DNA of 64,000 nt. Origin: an uncultured beta proteobacterium. Its GTDB lineage: Bacteria; Pseudomonadota; Gammaproteobacteria; Burkholderiales; Burkholderiaceae_C. Each line of letters starts with the position of its first letter. Position 1 is the stretch's first letter. The stretch is from contig CAIJRK010000085.1 in NCBI GenBank assembly GCA_903823025.1, positions 1 through 64,000 on the forward strand, given 5' to 3'. Below the pieces are notes generated by a model. It had not been told where the DNA came from, searched no databases, and was given only the letters and a program-made list of their open reading frames with translations. The position numbers and the translations under genes were made by a program. Positions 56,053 through 64,000 of the stretch are shown here, one piece after another.

Positions 56053-56062
56053 CAGTCAAACC

Positions 56063-56917
56063 TCACAAAGTCACGGCTAAACCGAGATAAAACGCCAGCT
56101 CACAGACCTGCTGCGTAGCGCCCAGGCAATCCCCGGTAAAGCCCTGCAGGCGCTGCCAAAACCAGCGCCACATCAGCAGAAAAGCCAGGCCAGAGGCCGT
56201 CAAGGCTGATATGAGCGCCCACATCAATGCCATTAAATCGTCGTCAATCGCGATTGAATCCAGGGCCACCTGCGCATAACCCGTCAACGCCAGCGCCAGC
56301 CCACACCAGATCAAAGCCGTGATCAAGCTGGCACGGCTGATCTGGTCAGCCAGCGGTTTGGACTTGGACCCGGCCACATCGCCCACATGCGGCATCAGGC
56401 GAATCAAAAACAGCGGCCAAGTGCGTGACACCACATGCGCTAAAAACAGAGCCGTGCAAACCACCAGACTACTGACCGAACCCAACAACGCCAGCAAAGA
56501 CACTTTGGCCAACAGCGCCAGCACCATGGCAATCGCGCCAAAAGCGCCGACCCGTGAGTCTTTCATGATGATCAGCGCCCGATCCCGATCCGGGCTACCG
56601 CCGAGTCCGTCAAACACATCGGCCAGCCCGTCCTCGTGAAACGCGCCTGTCATCAGCACGCCAAAAGCCGTGCCCCACACCGCCGCCACCAAAGGAGAAA
56701 ATCCGCCTTCCGGCAAACCCGCCAGCAACAACGCGGTAAACGCCGCCACCCAACCGCCCACCAACCAGCCCACCCCCGGAAAATGCCCGGCGCTGGCGCG
56801 CAACATGGCCGGGCTGTAACCCACCCATGCCGCCAGCCGCCCCGTGACCGGAATGCGGGTAAAAAACTGTAACGATAAAAGGTAATGGCGCGCGAACTGG
56901 CGTAAAAAATGAGGCAT
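56063..56917 (-). CDS. cobS: adenosylcobinamide-GDP ribazoletransferase
   Basis: A 284-residue membrane enzyme joining alpha-ribazole to GDP-cobinamide, the last step of cobalamin synthesis. LLSLQFFTRIPV, HFPGVGWLVGGWVAAFTAL, TGAFHEDGLADVFDGLGG (metal-binding Asp/Glu-rich motif) and IIMKDSRVGAFGAIAMVL are typical. I chose ATG 56917 (MPHFLRQFARHYLL); another ATG at 56956 is in frame and cannot be excluded, as neither has an RBS. Confidence 0.93.
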   Translation of the reverse strand: MPHFLRQFARHYLLSLQFFTRIPVTGRLAAWVGYSPAMLRASAGHFPGVGWLVGGWVAAFTALLLAGLPEGGFSPLVAAVWGTAFGVLMTGAFHEDGLADVFDGLGGSPDRDRALIIMKDSRVGAFGAIAMVLALLAKVSLLALLGSVSSLVVCTALFLAHVVSRTWPLFLIRLMPHVGDVAGSKSKPLADQISRASLITALIWCGLALALTGYAQVALDSIAIDDDLMALMWALISALTASGLAFLLMWRWFWQRLQGFTGDCLGATQQVCELAFYLGLAVTL

Positions 56918-57071
56918 GTGATGAGCAATCAGGTCGGGAGCAAAACGCCAGGCCATCAACACGACCGTAGCAAGGTGCTCAGTATGCCTTGACCACTTGC
57001 CAGCAAACGGGCGGGCGCTGCGGTATGCTCCAATCGATTTTTAAGTTGACCCGTATTTATTTGGAGTTTTT

Positions 57072-57242
57072 ATGTCTGAAGACACGCGCTGCTGTGGAAC
57101 AGGAACGTGCTTGATCAATGCCGAAGGTTTTTGTTGGTGTGGTCAGCGTTGGAACGGTGACGAAATGCAGCGCCCTGCCTGCGATGAGTCTGAGTCGTCG
57201 CAGACCGGGTCTGCGGACATTAGCCACAATCCGGTGGATTAA
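57072..57242 (+). CDS. small cysteine-rich conserved hypothetical protein
   Basis: A 56-residue protein, MSEDTRCCGTGTCLINAEGF then CWCGQRWNGDEM, with Cys at 7, 8, 13, 21, 23 and 37. The core CCGTGTC-x7-CWCGQ is of a kind I recall from small uncharacterised proteins of Burkholderiales; the tail is acidic and Ser-rich, probably disordered. RBS TTGGAG lies 6 nt before the ATG. The four to five core Cys could bind zinc or a cluster. It is encoded opposite to and between cobS and cobT, its stop 6 bp from that of cobT. No function can be given. Confidence 0.75.
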   Translation: MSEDTRCCGTGTCLINAEGFCWCGQRWNGDEMQRPACDESESSQTGSADISHNPVD

Positions 57243-57248
57243 GCCCCT

Positions 57249-58331
57249 TCAGGCGGGTTGAGCCGCTGATTTTTCAGACACGCCAGCTGCCTCAAAACTA
57301 GCCATTTCACGCAGAACCGTGCAGGCTGATTGCAACAACGGCCACGCCAGCGCAGCGCCGGAACCTTCGCCCAAGCGCAAGCCCAAATCGAGCAGCGCCT
57401 GCACGCCCAAATGCTGCAACATGAATTCATGACCGCGTTCGCCGGAGCGGTGCGCGAACACGCAACGCTGCAACACCAGCGGCTGCAAAGCGTGCGCGAT
57501 CAGCACGGCTGACGTGGCAATAAAACCGTCCACCACCACCACGCGGCGCTCGTGTGCCGCTTGCATCACGGCCCCCACCATCGTGGCGATCTCGAAGCCA
57601 CCCATCGCGGCCAAGACGTCCAACGGCGCTTGAGCGTCGGGGTGACGCGCCAGCACTTCGCGTAAAACTGCCGTTTTGCGCTGCACGGCGGGCGCGTCCA
57701 GACCGGTACCTGCGCCAGTGCAAACTTCAATGTCCAACCCCGTCAGACGCGCCAGCAACAAGGACGCCGCCGAGGTGTTGCCAATGCCCATTTCACCCAG
57801 CAGCAGCGCGTTACCGGGCAAAGCTTTCACAATGTCTTGTCCATTTTGCAGCGCTTGCTGACACTGGCTTGCCGTCATCGCAGGTTGGACTGAAGCGTCT
57901 GCCGTGCCTTTTTCACCGTTCACCACCTTGCGCACCAACAGATTTGGGCGCTGCGTGCCTTCTGGCAAACCGGCTAAAAAGTCGTGGTTGACACCGCAAT
58001 CCACCACCGTCAGACTAATCCCGTTTTGCCGCGCCAGCACGCTCACTGCCGCGCCACCCGCCAGAAAGTTCTCCACCATTTGCCAGCTCACATCGCTGGG
58101 ATATGCCGAGATACCGCGTGCCGTCAAGCCGTGGTCACCGGCAAACACCACCATTTGTGGCTGATCCAAAACGGGCGACTCGGTGCCCAGAATTTCACCT
58201 AACTGCAGCGCCAAAGATTCAAGCCGTCCCAGCGAACCCAAAGGTTTGGTTTTGTTGTTGAGTTTGTGTTGCAGCGCTTCTGTGAGAGCGAGGGTGCGAA
58301 GGTCAGCGAGCGTGGGCAAAGAGGTGTTCAT
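57249..58331 (-). CDS. cobT: nicotinate-nucleotide--DMB phosphoribosyltransferase
   Basis: A 360-residue enzyme activating dimethylbenzimidazole to alpha-ribazole phosphate. Signatures: KLNNKTKPLGSLGRLESLAL, VVFAGDHGLTARGISAYPSD, LLGEMGIGNTSAASLLLARL, and AHRSGERGHEFMLQHLGV with the catalytic Glu. ATG 58331 chosen; an earlier in-frame start at 58406 would overlap cobQ. With cobS and cobC it completes lower-ligand attachment. Confidence 0.95.
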   Translation of the reverse strand: MNTSLPTLADLRTLALTEALQHKLNNKTKPLGSLGRLESLALQLGEILGTESPVLDQPQMVVFAGDHGLTARGISAYPSDVSWQMVENFLAGGAAVSVLARQNGISLTVVDCGVNHDFLAGLPEGTQRPNLLVRKVVNGEKGTADASVQPAMTASQCQQALQNGQDIVKALPGNALLLGEMGIGNTSAASLLLARLTGLDIEVCTGAGTGLDAPAVQRKTAVLREVLARHPDAQAPLDVLAAMGGFEIATMVGAVMQAAHERRVVVVDGFIATSAVLIAHALQPLVLQRCVFAHRSGERGHEFMLQHLGVQALLDLGLRLGEGSGAALAWPLLQSACTVLREMASFEAAGVSEKSAAQPA

Positions 58332-58395
58332 GGTGACGGCTTGGGTTGGGTTAAATTTGGTTAAGAAAGCTCTCATTTTGGCGCAGCTTAGCGTT

Positions 58396-59934
58396 TTAGC
58401 GCCCAATCAATCCGTTCAAAACGCCCGGCTCAAAATGCTGATCAATGTAATCGGCCAAACCCTCAAAGACGGAATCCAGCGTCGGCACCGGGCCTGCGAG
58501 ACGCTCGCCAAACAAAGCTTGCAACGCAGCAGGGTCTTCAAACAAGCCGTGCAAATACAAACCCAACACATTGCCCGCGCCGTTCTGCCAAGCCAAGCCG
58601 CCCGGCATGACCACGCGCGCGACATCGCCGCTTTGCGCCATGGCTGGATGTTGCTGCGTTTGGCCGTGGTGGATTTCGTAGCCCGCGACTTGCACGCCCG
58701 CCAACGCGGCCCACGGGTTGTTGACTTCTGCTGCAGCCATGCCAATATCAAAACAGGCTTGCGTGTGCTGCACAGTTTTATCGGCCTCAAACACCGTCAC
58801 CAACGGCAGCAAGCCCAGACCCGGCGCGTTGCTCAAATACGTGTGCTCCACGCCATGCGGATCAATCAGCGCTTCGCCCAACATTTGCAGCCCGCCACAA
58901 ATGCCCAATACCGCGCCACCCTGCCCGGCGTGATGCGCAATCGCCGCGTCCAGCCCCTGTTGACGCAGCCACGCCAAATCACCGCTGGTGTTTTTGGAGC
59001 CGGGCAAAATAATCCAGTCAGTCATTGCCAGCCCCGCCAATTCCGAAGGACTGCGCACCCATTGCAGGCGCACACCGGGCACGTTTTTGAGCGGCTGAAA
59101 CTCATCCAGATTACTGATGCGCGGGTAGGCAATGACGGCCACCGTCAGCATCACCGCACCTTTCAAGGTGCTGCGGTCATCGAACACGCCATCTTCTTCC
59201 GGTAAACCGTGCTGCCACCACATCGGCAACGTCGCCACCGTGGGCACGCCGGTGAGTTGCGCCAACATCTCTGGCGCGGGAGCCAGCAGGCTCGCATCGC
59301 CCCGAAATTTGTTGAGCACGTAGCCTTTGATCAACGCCCGTTCCGCCTCGGGCAACAGCGCCCAAGTGCCGTACAAATGGGCAAACGCGCCGCCCCGGTC
59401 AATGTCGGTCACCAGCAAACAGGCGGCATCGGCATGTAACGCGACGCGCATGTTCACGATGTCGCACGCCGACAAATTGATCTCGGCAGGCGAACCGGCG
59501 CCCTCAATCACCACCACATCGTTCTCGGCGATCAATTCATCCAGCGCTTGCGCAATCACCGGCCAGACGCTGGCACTGCGACCGCGCCATGCCATTTTTG
59601 ACAAGGCTTCATCGACTTGCCCCATCAACACGACCTGACTGTGGGTGTCGTGTTCAGGCTTGAGCAAGAGCGGGTTCATCCGTACCTCGGGCACGGCGCA
59701 AGCAGCGAGGGACTGAAAATACTGCGCACTGCCAATCTCGCCGCCCGCTTGCGCCCCGGCACCCGCCACGACCCGTGCGTTGTTGCTCATGTTTTGCGCC
59801 TTAAAGGGCACGACTTTCAAGCCTTGGCGGGCGTAGTAGCGGCACAGCGCCGTGGTCAGCCAGCTTTTGCCAGCGCCGCTGGTGGTGCCGAGCACCATCA
59901 CGCATTTGGCTTGGGGTGTTTTTGGGTTAGTCAT
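58396..59934 (-). CDS. cobQ: cobyric acid synthase
   Basis: A 512-residue glutamine-dependent amidotransferase that amidates cobyrinic acid diamide. The N-terminal synthetase domain has VMVLGTTSGAGKSWLTTALC and MSNNARVV; VVIEGAGSPAEINLS follows. The C-terminal class I-type glutaminase has ILPGSKNTSGDLAWL and the nucleophile Cys in AVLGICGGLQMLGEAL. ATG 59934 overlaps the end of the zeta-like kinase gene by 8 bp, so translation may be coupled to a defence-type gene, which is unusual. Confidence 0.95.
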   Translation of the reverse strand: MTNPKTPQAKCVMVLGTTSGAGKSWLTTALCRYYARQGLKVVPFKAQNMSNNARVVAGAGAQAGGEIGSAQYFQSLAACAVPEVRMNPLLLKPEHDTHSQVVLMGQVDEALSKMAWRGRSASVWPVIAQALDELIAENDVVVIEGAGSPAEINLSACDIVNMRVALHADAACLLVTDIDRGGAFAHLYGTWALLPEAERALIKGYVLNKFRGDASLLAPAPEMLAQLTGVPTVATLPMWWQHGLPEEDGVFDDRSTLKGAVMLTVAVIAYPRISNLDEFQPLKNVPGVRLQWVRSPSELAGLAMTDWIILPGSKNTSGDLAWLRQQGLDAAIAHHAGQGGAVLGICGGLQMLGEALIDPHGVEHTYLSNAPGLGLLPLVTVFEADKTVQHTQACFDIGMAAAEVNNPWAALAGVQVAGYEIHHGQTQQHPAMAQSGDVARVVMPGGLAWQNGAGNVLGLYLHGLFEDPAALQALFGERLAGPVPTLDSVFEGLADYIDQHFEPGVLNGLIGR

Positions 59935-60625
59935 GTTTTTTTGTTTGAGGAATTTTTGCAACCGAGGGCTTCGGTGGCGTGATCACGATCAGCTGGGTCC
60001 CCGTTTGCTCGGCGATGAGACGCGCACGCAAAGCGGCACGTTCCAGCGCCGCTGTCACTTGTTGGCGGTCAGGAAAAACAGAGGGATTAGGCGGTGGATT
60101 CAGATTCATCACAAAGTTTTTTTCACTGATCAAAACGGGAACGGGGCCGCTGTTGTCGTCAATATCCCAGTCATCTACCAAAGCGCAGTAACGGGCCAAA
60201 TTGGCTTGGGCCGACGCGAAACGGCGGCGTATCACATCTTCAGGAATATGGTGCCCACCTTGTTTGACACGTTGCGCCACCCGAGCCACGGCCACGTCGG
60301 CGCTGGGCAATGCCAAAAAATGCAGAGAAACCGCATAGCCAAGCGCCCGCCATTGTGGAATTTGACGCGCATAACCCAAGCCGGACAACGTGGTTTCCAG
60401 CGCAAAGCTGCGCCCGTGCGTGACGTGATTCGCAATTTGCTTCAGCATCAAACGCCCGGCTTGCAACGCGGCGGCTTCGGGCGCAAAGGGCGACAAGCCT
60501 GCGGCGATCAGGTCAGCATTGACGAACTGCAAACACGCCGCCTCGTCGGGCAAAAACTCGCGGGCAAAAGTGGTTTTTCCTGCGCCATTGGGGCCAGCGA
60601 TGATGAAGATTTTTTTGACATCCAC
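59927..60625 (-). CDS. zeta-toxin-like kinase with antitoxin-like tail
   Basis: A 232-residue P-loop kinase of the zeta/COG4185 group. Walker A is FIIAGPNGAGKTTFAREFL; FVNADLIAAGLSPFAPEAA and FALETTLSGLGYARQI follow, as in the family. HHIPEDVIRRRFASAQANLA is the lid with Arg residues. Residues about 185-217 (DRQQVTAALERAALRARLIA, then EQTGTQLIVI) do not belong to the kinase; they resemble, from memory, small antitoxin-like proteins usually encoded next to this group. Start is GTG 60625 with no SD. It lies 12 bp after the restriction-modification gene and overlaps cobQ. Target (UDP-sugar or other) unknown. Confidence 0.8.
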   Translation of the reverse strand: MDVKKIFIIAGPNGAGKTTFAREFLPDEAACLQFVNADLIAAGLSPFAPEAAALQAGRLMLKQIANHVTHGRSFALETTLSGLGYARQIPQWRALGYAVSLHFLALPSADVAVARVAQRVKQGGHHIPEDVIRRRFASAQANLARYCALVDDWDIDDNSGPVPVLISEKNFVMNLNPPPNPSVFPDRQQVTAALERAALRARLIAEQTGTQLIVITPPKPSVAKIPQTKKHD

Positions 60626-60637
60626 GATGCAATAGGC

Positions 60638-63600
60638 CTACAAATAACGTTGCATCACAGCCTGCTTTTTGGCGGGAGCTGCGGTTAGGATGGCTTGGGC
60701 TTGGGCGATGGTTTGTTCAATCACTTGAACAGCAGCCACTAATTTTTGTTGCTCGTCCAGAGGTGGCACGGCAATCGTGACACCCTTGGCACGTTCGATA
60801 TTGAGATTTTTTACCACCCCGCCAAGCGCTTGCGCTTGAAACTGTGACTGAGCTGAATCGCTGGACAAAGCGTAGTACAAATAATCTTTATCAACGGCGT
60901 CAATGATGTTGGCAAGCACCAGCCAGCCATCATGCACGCAGCCTTCAATCGCCAAAATATAAGGCCGACCCACGCTCATGGAGTTGGAAATAATGAAGTC
61001 ACCAGGGTGCACGCGCTTGGACTTTTCAGCGCCAGCAGGCGTTATTTTTTGAGCGGTGCCTTCGATGTACTTGGCCCCAGGAGCCACGTCACCAATTTTG
61101 ATCCACGGCACACCGTCAGCGGCCTCCGTCCAAAAATCATCAATGGGTCGGGGTGAGGCTCCGCGTGACAAGTCGGCTATTTGATTAAGTTGCTTTAGCG
61201 GATGACGACTAAAGCACTGCTTAACTTGCGCGTTGATAGCGGCTTGCGCGGTTGCTATTGATTTCTTTGCACGAACCACTTCGGAATCTATGGAGTTGAA
61301 CTCGGCAACGATCAGAATTTGAATATCGAGGGGTGGAATCGGAATCTGGATATCCGCATAAAAAGATTCTGGAACTCTGCGATGTCCACTGGAACCAGTC
61401 ATATTATTTTCGGCAATGACACGCAACTCTGCTCGATTCAGGAATGCAAATGCAAATTCAGGCGTAATCACATGTTTATTCATGCGAAAAACATGAAATT
61501 CAGAACTACCCATTCCGATGCCATTACTCAAATTTTTTGCCAATGCACATTTCCCGTTTTCCATGCATGGCGTTATTTTTGCCAAAATAATGTCGTTTTC
61601 AGCAAAGTATGTGTAACTACCTTTTTTTAAATCAGAAAGCTTGCGATCTTCCATTTGAGAAATAAATCCCCCCTCATTTACTGACGACATTTCAATGAAA
61701 GAAACGATAGTGTTTGGATCAATATTTTTTAGCTCTACCTTAGATGGATTAATCAGTGACACCTCGCTCAATTTTTTTAATTCCCATTGAGTCGAAATAG
61801 AGGCCTTCAACTTTTCAGATAAAGAAATTGGCTTCTCAAATCCAGCCCTCGAAAAATCCAACATATCTACCAACCGTGCCGTGCTGGAAAACTCACTCAA
61901 AGCCGCCGGTATCGCGCCCAGCTTGCCATCAAAGTTATCTGCAATCAGACGATTAAGTTTGCTGGCGTTATTGCGATCAGTTTCATCGTACAAATGGGTT
62001 TGGTGGTGACCTTGCGCATTTTTAACGAGCTTGATGCCTTCGTCGCCTTTGGACGTGCTCCAGTCATAACCTAGAAACGCTTTTTGTGCTTTGTTATCAC
62101 TCGGGCTTTTAACGATCAGCACCGGGTGCGCTTGGTCGCAGGCCAGCACAAAGTAATAGAGCTTGTCGCGTTCCAGCTCTGTCACGTAACGCAGATAGCG
62201 CTTTTCAAGTTGTTCCGTTTGCAGGGTTTCGCCCAAAAGCTTGAATGCCTTCTGCTTGTAGAGATTCTTGACCTCGGTGCTGTCGTTAAACGCCTTGGTG
62301 TAAACGTCGAAATGAGCGGATTGCGTCCACGGGCCAGCGGTAACGCCAGCCCGTAGCGTGTTGTAGTCAGCCAGCGGCACGCCAATATGGGTGGCGTAGT
62401 GCTCGATCAAATGGGCATCTTGATATTCGGTCTGACCGTCATCAGTATTGAACCATTGCGCCACCCGTTCGCGGTAATGCTCGGCGGTGTCAGGCGTGGT
62501 CTTCTTGCGCCGCAGAAACAGCGTGACCGTGTTGGTGCCGGTTTTGCCAAAGGTGCCGCTGCCCAACTCGGCAATGGCGACGATGTCGAAATACTGCAAC
62601 AAGATTTCACGGGTTTTGATGTAAGTGCCGCTGCCATTGGACAAAATACTGGACGGCAAAATGATGGCCGCCACACCACCGGCTTTGAGCAACTGCTTGG
62701 CCCGTTCGATGAAAAAGGCTTCGATGCTGTTAAAGCTATCAAGCTTGTCCACGGTATCGCTCAACGCATAGTTGTCGCGTTCCTCTTCGGGCAGCGTTTC
62801 CAGAAAACCACGCACGCTGTAAGGCGGGTTGGCAACCAGCAAATCAAAGCTGTCGTTTTGTATTCCTGGAAAAGCAGAGTGCTGTTGCACCAGCCCATCG
62901 CCATAGCAAATATTGATGTCTTGCTGGCCGTACATAAAAGCGGATACCTTGGCCACTTTGGACAGGCGGTATTCCTTCTCGATGCCGTAGATGGTGCGGT
63001 GCTGCGCTTTAAGGTGGTCCGTCAGATCAACCAATTCACCCTGCCAGAGCTGGGTTATCAAGGGTTTAATTTGCGAGGCCAGCTCGTTCAAAAAGTGGCC
63101 CGCACCACAGGCGTAATCAATGGCCTTGGTCGGGGTCGCACTGCCAGTCACCATGCTTTGCAAGGGCAGACTCATAAAAATGAAACGGCAAATGGGCATG
63201 GGCGTGAAATACTGCCCCTCACTTTGCTTGACGCCTTGGTCAAGAAAGCCCTCGAACATGTCGCCCAAAAACTGGTTATTACCCACACTATTGGTCAGCC
63301 GAATGTCTTGCCACATCTGCAAAATCTTCAGCAGTACTTCAGCGTTTTGATAAAACAGTTTTTCGTTGTGAACGTCGATCAGTGAAAAGTCGTTGTTGGT
63401 GAAAAACTTTTGCTGCAAAAACAAGTGCCACACGGCTTTTTGCGTGGCGTCCGGGTTTTGCTTAATGAAGCGCATGGCGTTTTGTACCGCGCCTTGGTCG
63501 ATGTAGGTGATGGTTTCTCCCAAAAACTTGCCCATGCCTTTTTGGTAGAGCTGCTGCAAGCGGTCGATCAAGTCAAAGTGGGTGTCATATGCAACGCCTT

Positions 63601-64000
63601 TCCAATAGAACTTGAGTTCTTGCGGATTCTCGGTTTCATCAACCAGCTTGCACAGAAAAAGGTTGATCAGTTTGTCAAAAGCGTTTTCACGGCCCGACAC
63701 GTTGTGCTGTCGCAAAATGGTTGCGAACTCGTGGTATTTTTTTTGCTGATCAGTGGCGGCGATGCCATGAAGGTCAGCCAGTGTGTACTTGTCTTTGCCA
63801 ACGTGGTACGGCTGGATGGTGGACTCAAACAGGCCTTGCGTGCGAAAGTCAAGTTTGTAGGTCTCGCGCCAGACGGCAAAGCGTTCTTTGACATCGGTGG
63901 CAGATTTAAAGCTTTTGAACGCAGGGTTGTCTTCCAGGTACTTGGGGTTGTCGCGGTGTGCGATCAGGTGGCTCTGAAAACTGAGTTCATCGGCATCAAA
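60638..64000 (-). CDS. fused restriction-modification protein (M and S domains), 5' partial
   Basis: The frame is open to the right edge, so the 1120 visible residues are a C-terminal part; a TTG at 63715 is only an internal codon. The visible N-terminus (for example FKFSATDVKERFAVWRETYK) precedes a helical region and an N6-adenine methyltransferase: motif I AIDYACGAGHFLNELASQ (about 292-309) and motif IV LVANPPYSV (about 391-394). Two target-recognition domains of HsdS type follow (from about 735, QWELKKLSEVSLINPSKV; from about 940, LKQLNQIADLSRGASPRP), each with a helical spacer ending (ILTAAPAKKQAVMQRYL). A nuclease domain may lie upstream, which would make it a type IIG-like enzyme. Codon use in the first recognition domain (61.3-61.8 kb) is AT-rich. 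Confidence 0.9.
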   Translation of the reverse strand, partial: FDADELSFQSHLIAHRDNPKYLEDNPAFKSFKSATDVKERFAVWRETYKLDFRTQGLFESTIQPYHVGKDKYTLADLHGIAATDQQKKYHEFATILRQHNVSGRENAFDKLINLFLCKLVDETENPQELKFYWKGVAYDTHFDLIDRLQQLYQKGMGKFLGETITYIDQGAVQNAMRFIKQNPDATQKAVWHLFLQQKFFTNNDFSLIDVHNEKLFYQNAEVLLKILQMWQDIRLTNSVGNNQFLGDMFEGFLDQGVKQSEGQYFTPMPICRFIFMSLPLQSMVTGSATPTKAIDYACGAGHFLNELASQIKPLITQLWQGELVDLTDHLKAQHRTIYGIEKEYRLSKVAKVSAFMYGQQDINICYGDGLVQQHSAFPGIQNDSFDLLVANPPYSVRGFLETLPEEERDNYALSDTVDKLDSFNSIEAFFIERAKQLLKAGGVAAIILPSSILSNGSGTYIKTREILLQYFDIVAIAELGSGTFGKTGTNTVTLFLRRKKTTPDTAEHYRERVAQWFNTDDGQTEYQDAHLIEHYATHIGVPLADYNTLRAGVTAGPWTQSAHFDVYTKAFNDSTEVKNLYKQKAFKLLGETLQTEQLEKRYLRYVTELERDKLYYFVLACDQAHPVLIVKSPSDNKAQKAFLGYDWSTSKGDEGIKLVKNAQGHHQTHLYDETDRNNASKLNRLIADNFDGKLGAIPAALSEFSSTARLVDMLDFSRAGFEKPISLSEKLKASISTQWELKKLSEVSLINPSKVELKNIDPNTIVSFIEMSSVNEGGFISQMEDRKLSDLKKGSYTYFAENDIILAKITPCMENGKCALAKNLSNGIGMGSSEFHVFRMNKHVITPEFAFAFLNRAELRVIAENNMTGSSGHRRVPESFYADIQIPIPPLDIQILIVAEFNSIDSEVVRAKKSIATAQAAINAQVKQCFSRHPLKQLNQIADLSRGASPRPIDDFWTEAADGVPWIKIGDVAPGAKYIEGTAQKITPAGAEKSKRVHPGDFIISNSMSVGRPYILAIEGCVHDGWLVLANIIDAVDKDYLYYALSSDSAQSQFQAQALGGVVKNLNIERAKGVTIAVPPLDEQQKLVAAVQVIEQTIAQAQAILTAAPAKKQAVMQRYL

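Noticed and set aside
56918..57071. Cobalamin riboswitch near cobS
   Set aside because: No B12-box-like element was seen in either direction within the 154 bp.
58183..59205. 340-codon open frame antisense to cobT and cobQ
   Set aside because: It spans two well-supported genes on the other strand and its composition is that of a shadow frame.
62387..63385. 332-codon open frame antisense to the restriction-modification gene
   Set aside because: Same reason: overlaps conserved methylase motifs on the opposite strand and has no domain of its own.
63713..63715. TTG as start of the restriction-modification gene
   Set aside because: The frame continues open upstream to the window edge with protein-like sequence, so this is an internal Leu codon.

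Overview
The window reads as a chromosomal segment of a betaproteobacterium, most likely a member of the Comamonadaceae (Rhodoferax/Polaromonas-like). The evidence is the tmRNA tag ANDERFALAA, the gene run gyrA-serC-pheA-tyrA-aroA/cmk-rpsA-ihfB-lapA-lapB-rfaE1-hldD, and the protein sequences themselves. Base composition is moderate (I judge roughly 53-57% GC by eye) apart from a clearly AT-rich stretch at about 19.2-22.3 kb. Coding density is high, no intergenic gap exceeds 300 bases, and no CRISPR array, rRNA or tRNA gene was recognised.

Layout. (1) 1-1.0 kb: edge of a decayed mobile island. A P4-type tyrosine integrase gene carries an in-frame stop and is cut at its 3' end by what looks like an insertion-sequence end; it abuts the 3' end of the tmRNA gene, a classical integration target. 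(2) 1.0-3.6 kb: ssrA, gph, ubiG and an OmpA-family gene, all on the minus strand. (3) 3.8-17.2 kb: a housekeeping run on the plus strand, covering DNA gyrase A, serine and aromatic amino-acid synthesis with an AroA-Cmk fusion, ribosomal protein S1, IHF beta, the LPS assembly pair LapA/LapB and ADP-heptose synthesis. (4) 17.4-18.2 kb: a secreted helix-hairpin-helix protein and the fluoride exporter CrcB. (5) 18.2-25.1 kb: a minus-strand surface-polysaccharide cluster with 3-amino-3,6-dideoxyhexose synthesis (FdtA/FdtB), a Wzx-like flippase, three family-2 glycosyltransferases and an SDR epimerase.

(6) 25.3-38.5 kb: an oxygen/sulfur-stress respiratory region. A sigma-54 activator with a cysteine-containing PAS domain, co-transcribed with an FAD monooxygenase, is divergent from cydP-cydA-cydB-cydX-ybgE (cytochrome bd oxidase). 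Then come a degenerate metallo-beta-lactamase-fold protein, CcoG, a truncated globin, a rhodanese, a persulfide-dioxygenase-like enzyme, a TauE/SafE exporter, an AhpD-like protein, a methyltransferase, a thioesterase and an Lgt-like/TlpA fusion. A near-consensus sigma-54 promoter lies in front of cydP. (7) 38.6-46.0 kb: a complete tetrathionate respiration locus, ttrS-ttrR convergent with ttrB-ttrC-ttrA. Together (6) and (7) suggest a bacterium living at oxic-anoxic interfaces, with a sulfide-tolerant oxidase, persulfide oxidation and tetrathionate as an alternative electron acceptor.

(8) 46.3-55.5 kb: signalling and mixed functions: a chemoreceptor, a luciferase-like oxidoreductase, a TPR response regulator with a soluble histidine kinase, an aminotransferase, an HDOD protein, endonuclease III and a diguanylate cyclase. 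(9) 55.5-59.9 kb: late cobalamin synthesis genes cobC, cobS, cobT and cobQ, with a 56-residue cysteine-rich protein encoded between cobS and cobT. (10) 59.9-64.0 kb: a zeta-toxin-like kinase with an antitoxin-like tail, and a fused methyltransferase-specificity restriction-modification protein that runs off the right edge; this defence pair is joined directly to cobQ. The best candidates for undescribed biology are the regulator/oxidase/sulfur module with its degenerate hydrolase, the zeta-kinase fusion, and the small cysteine-rich protein.
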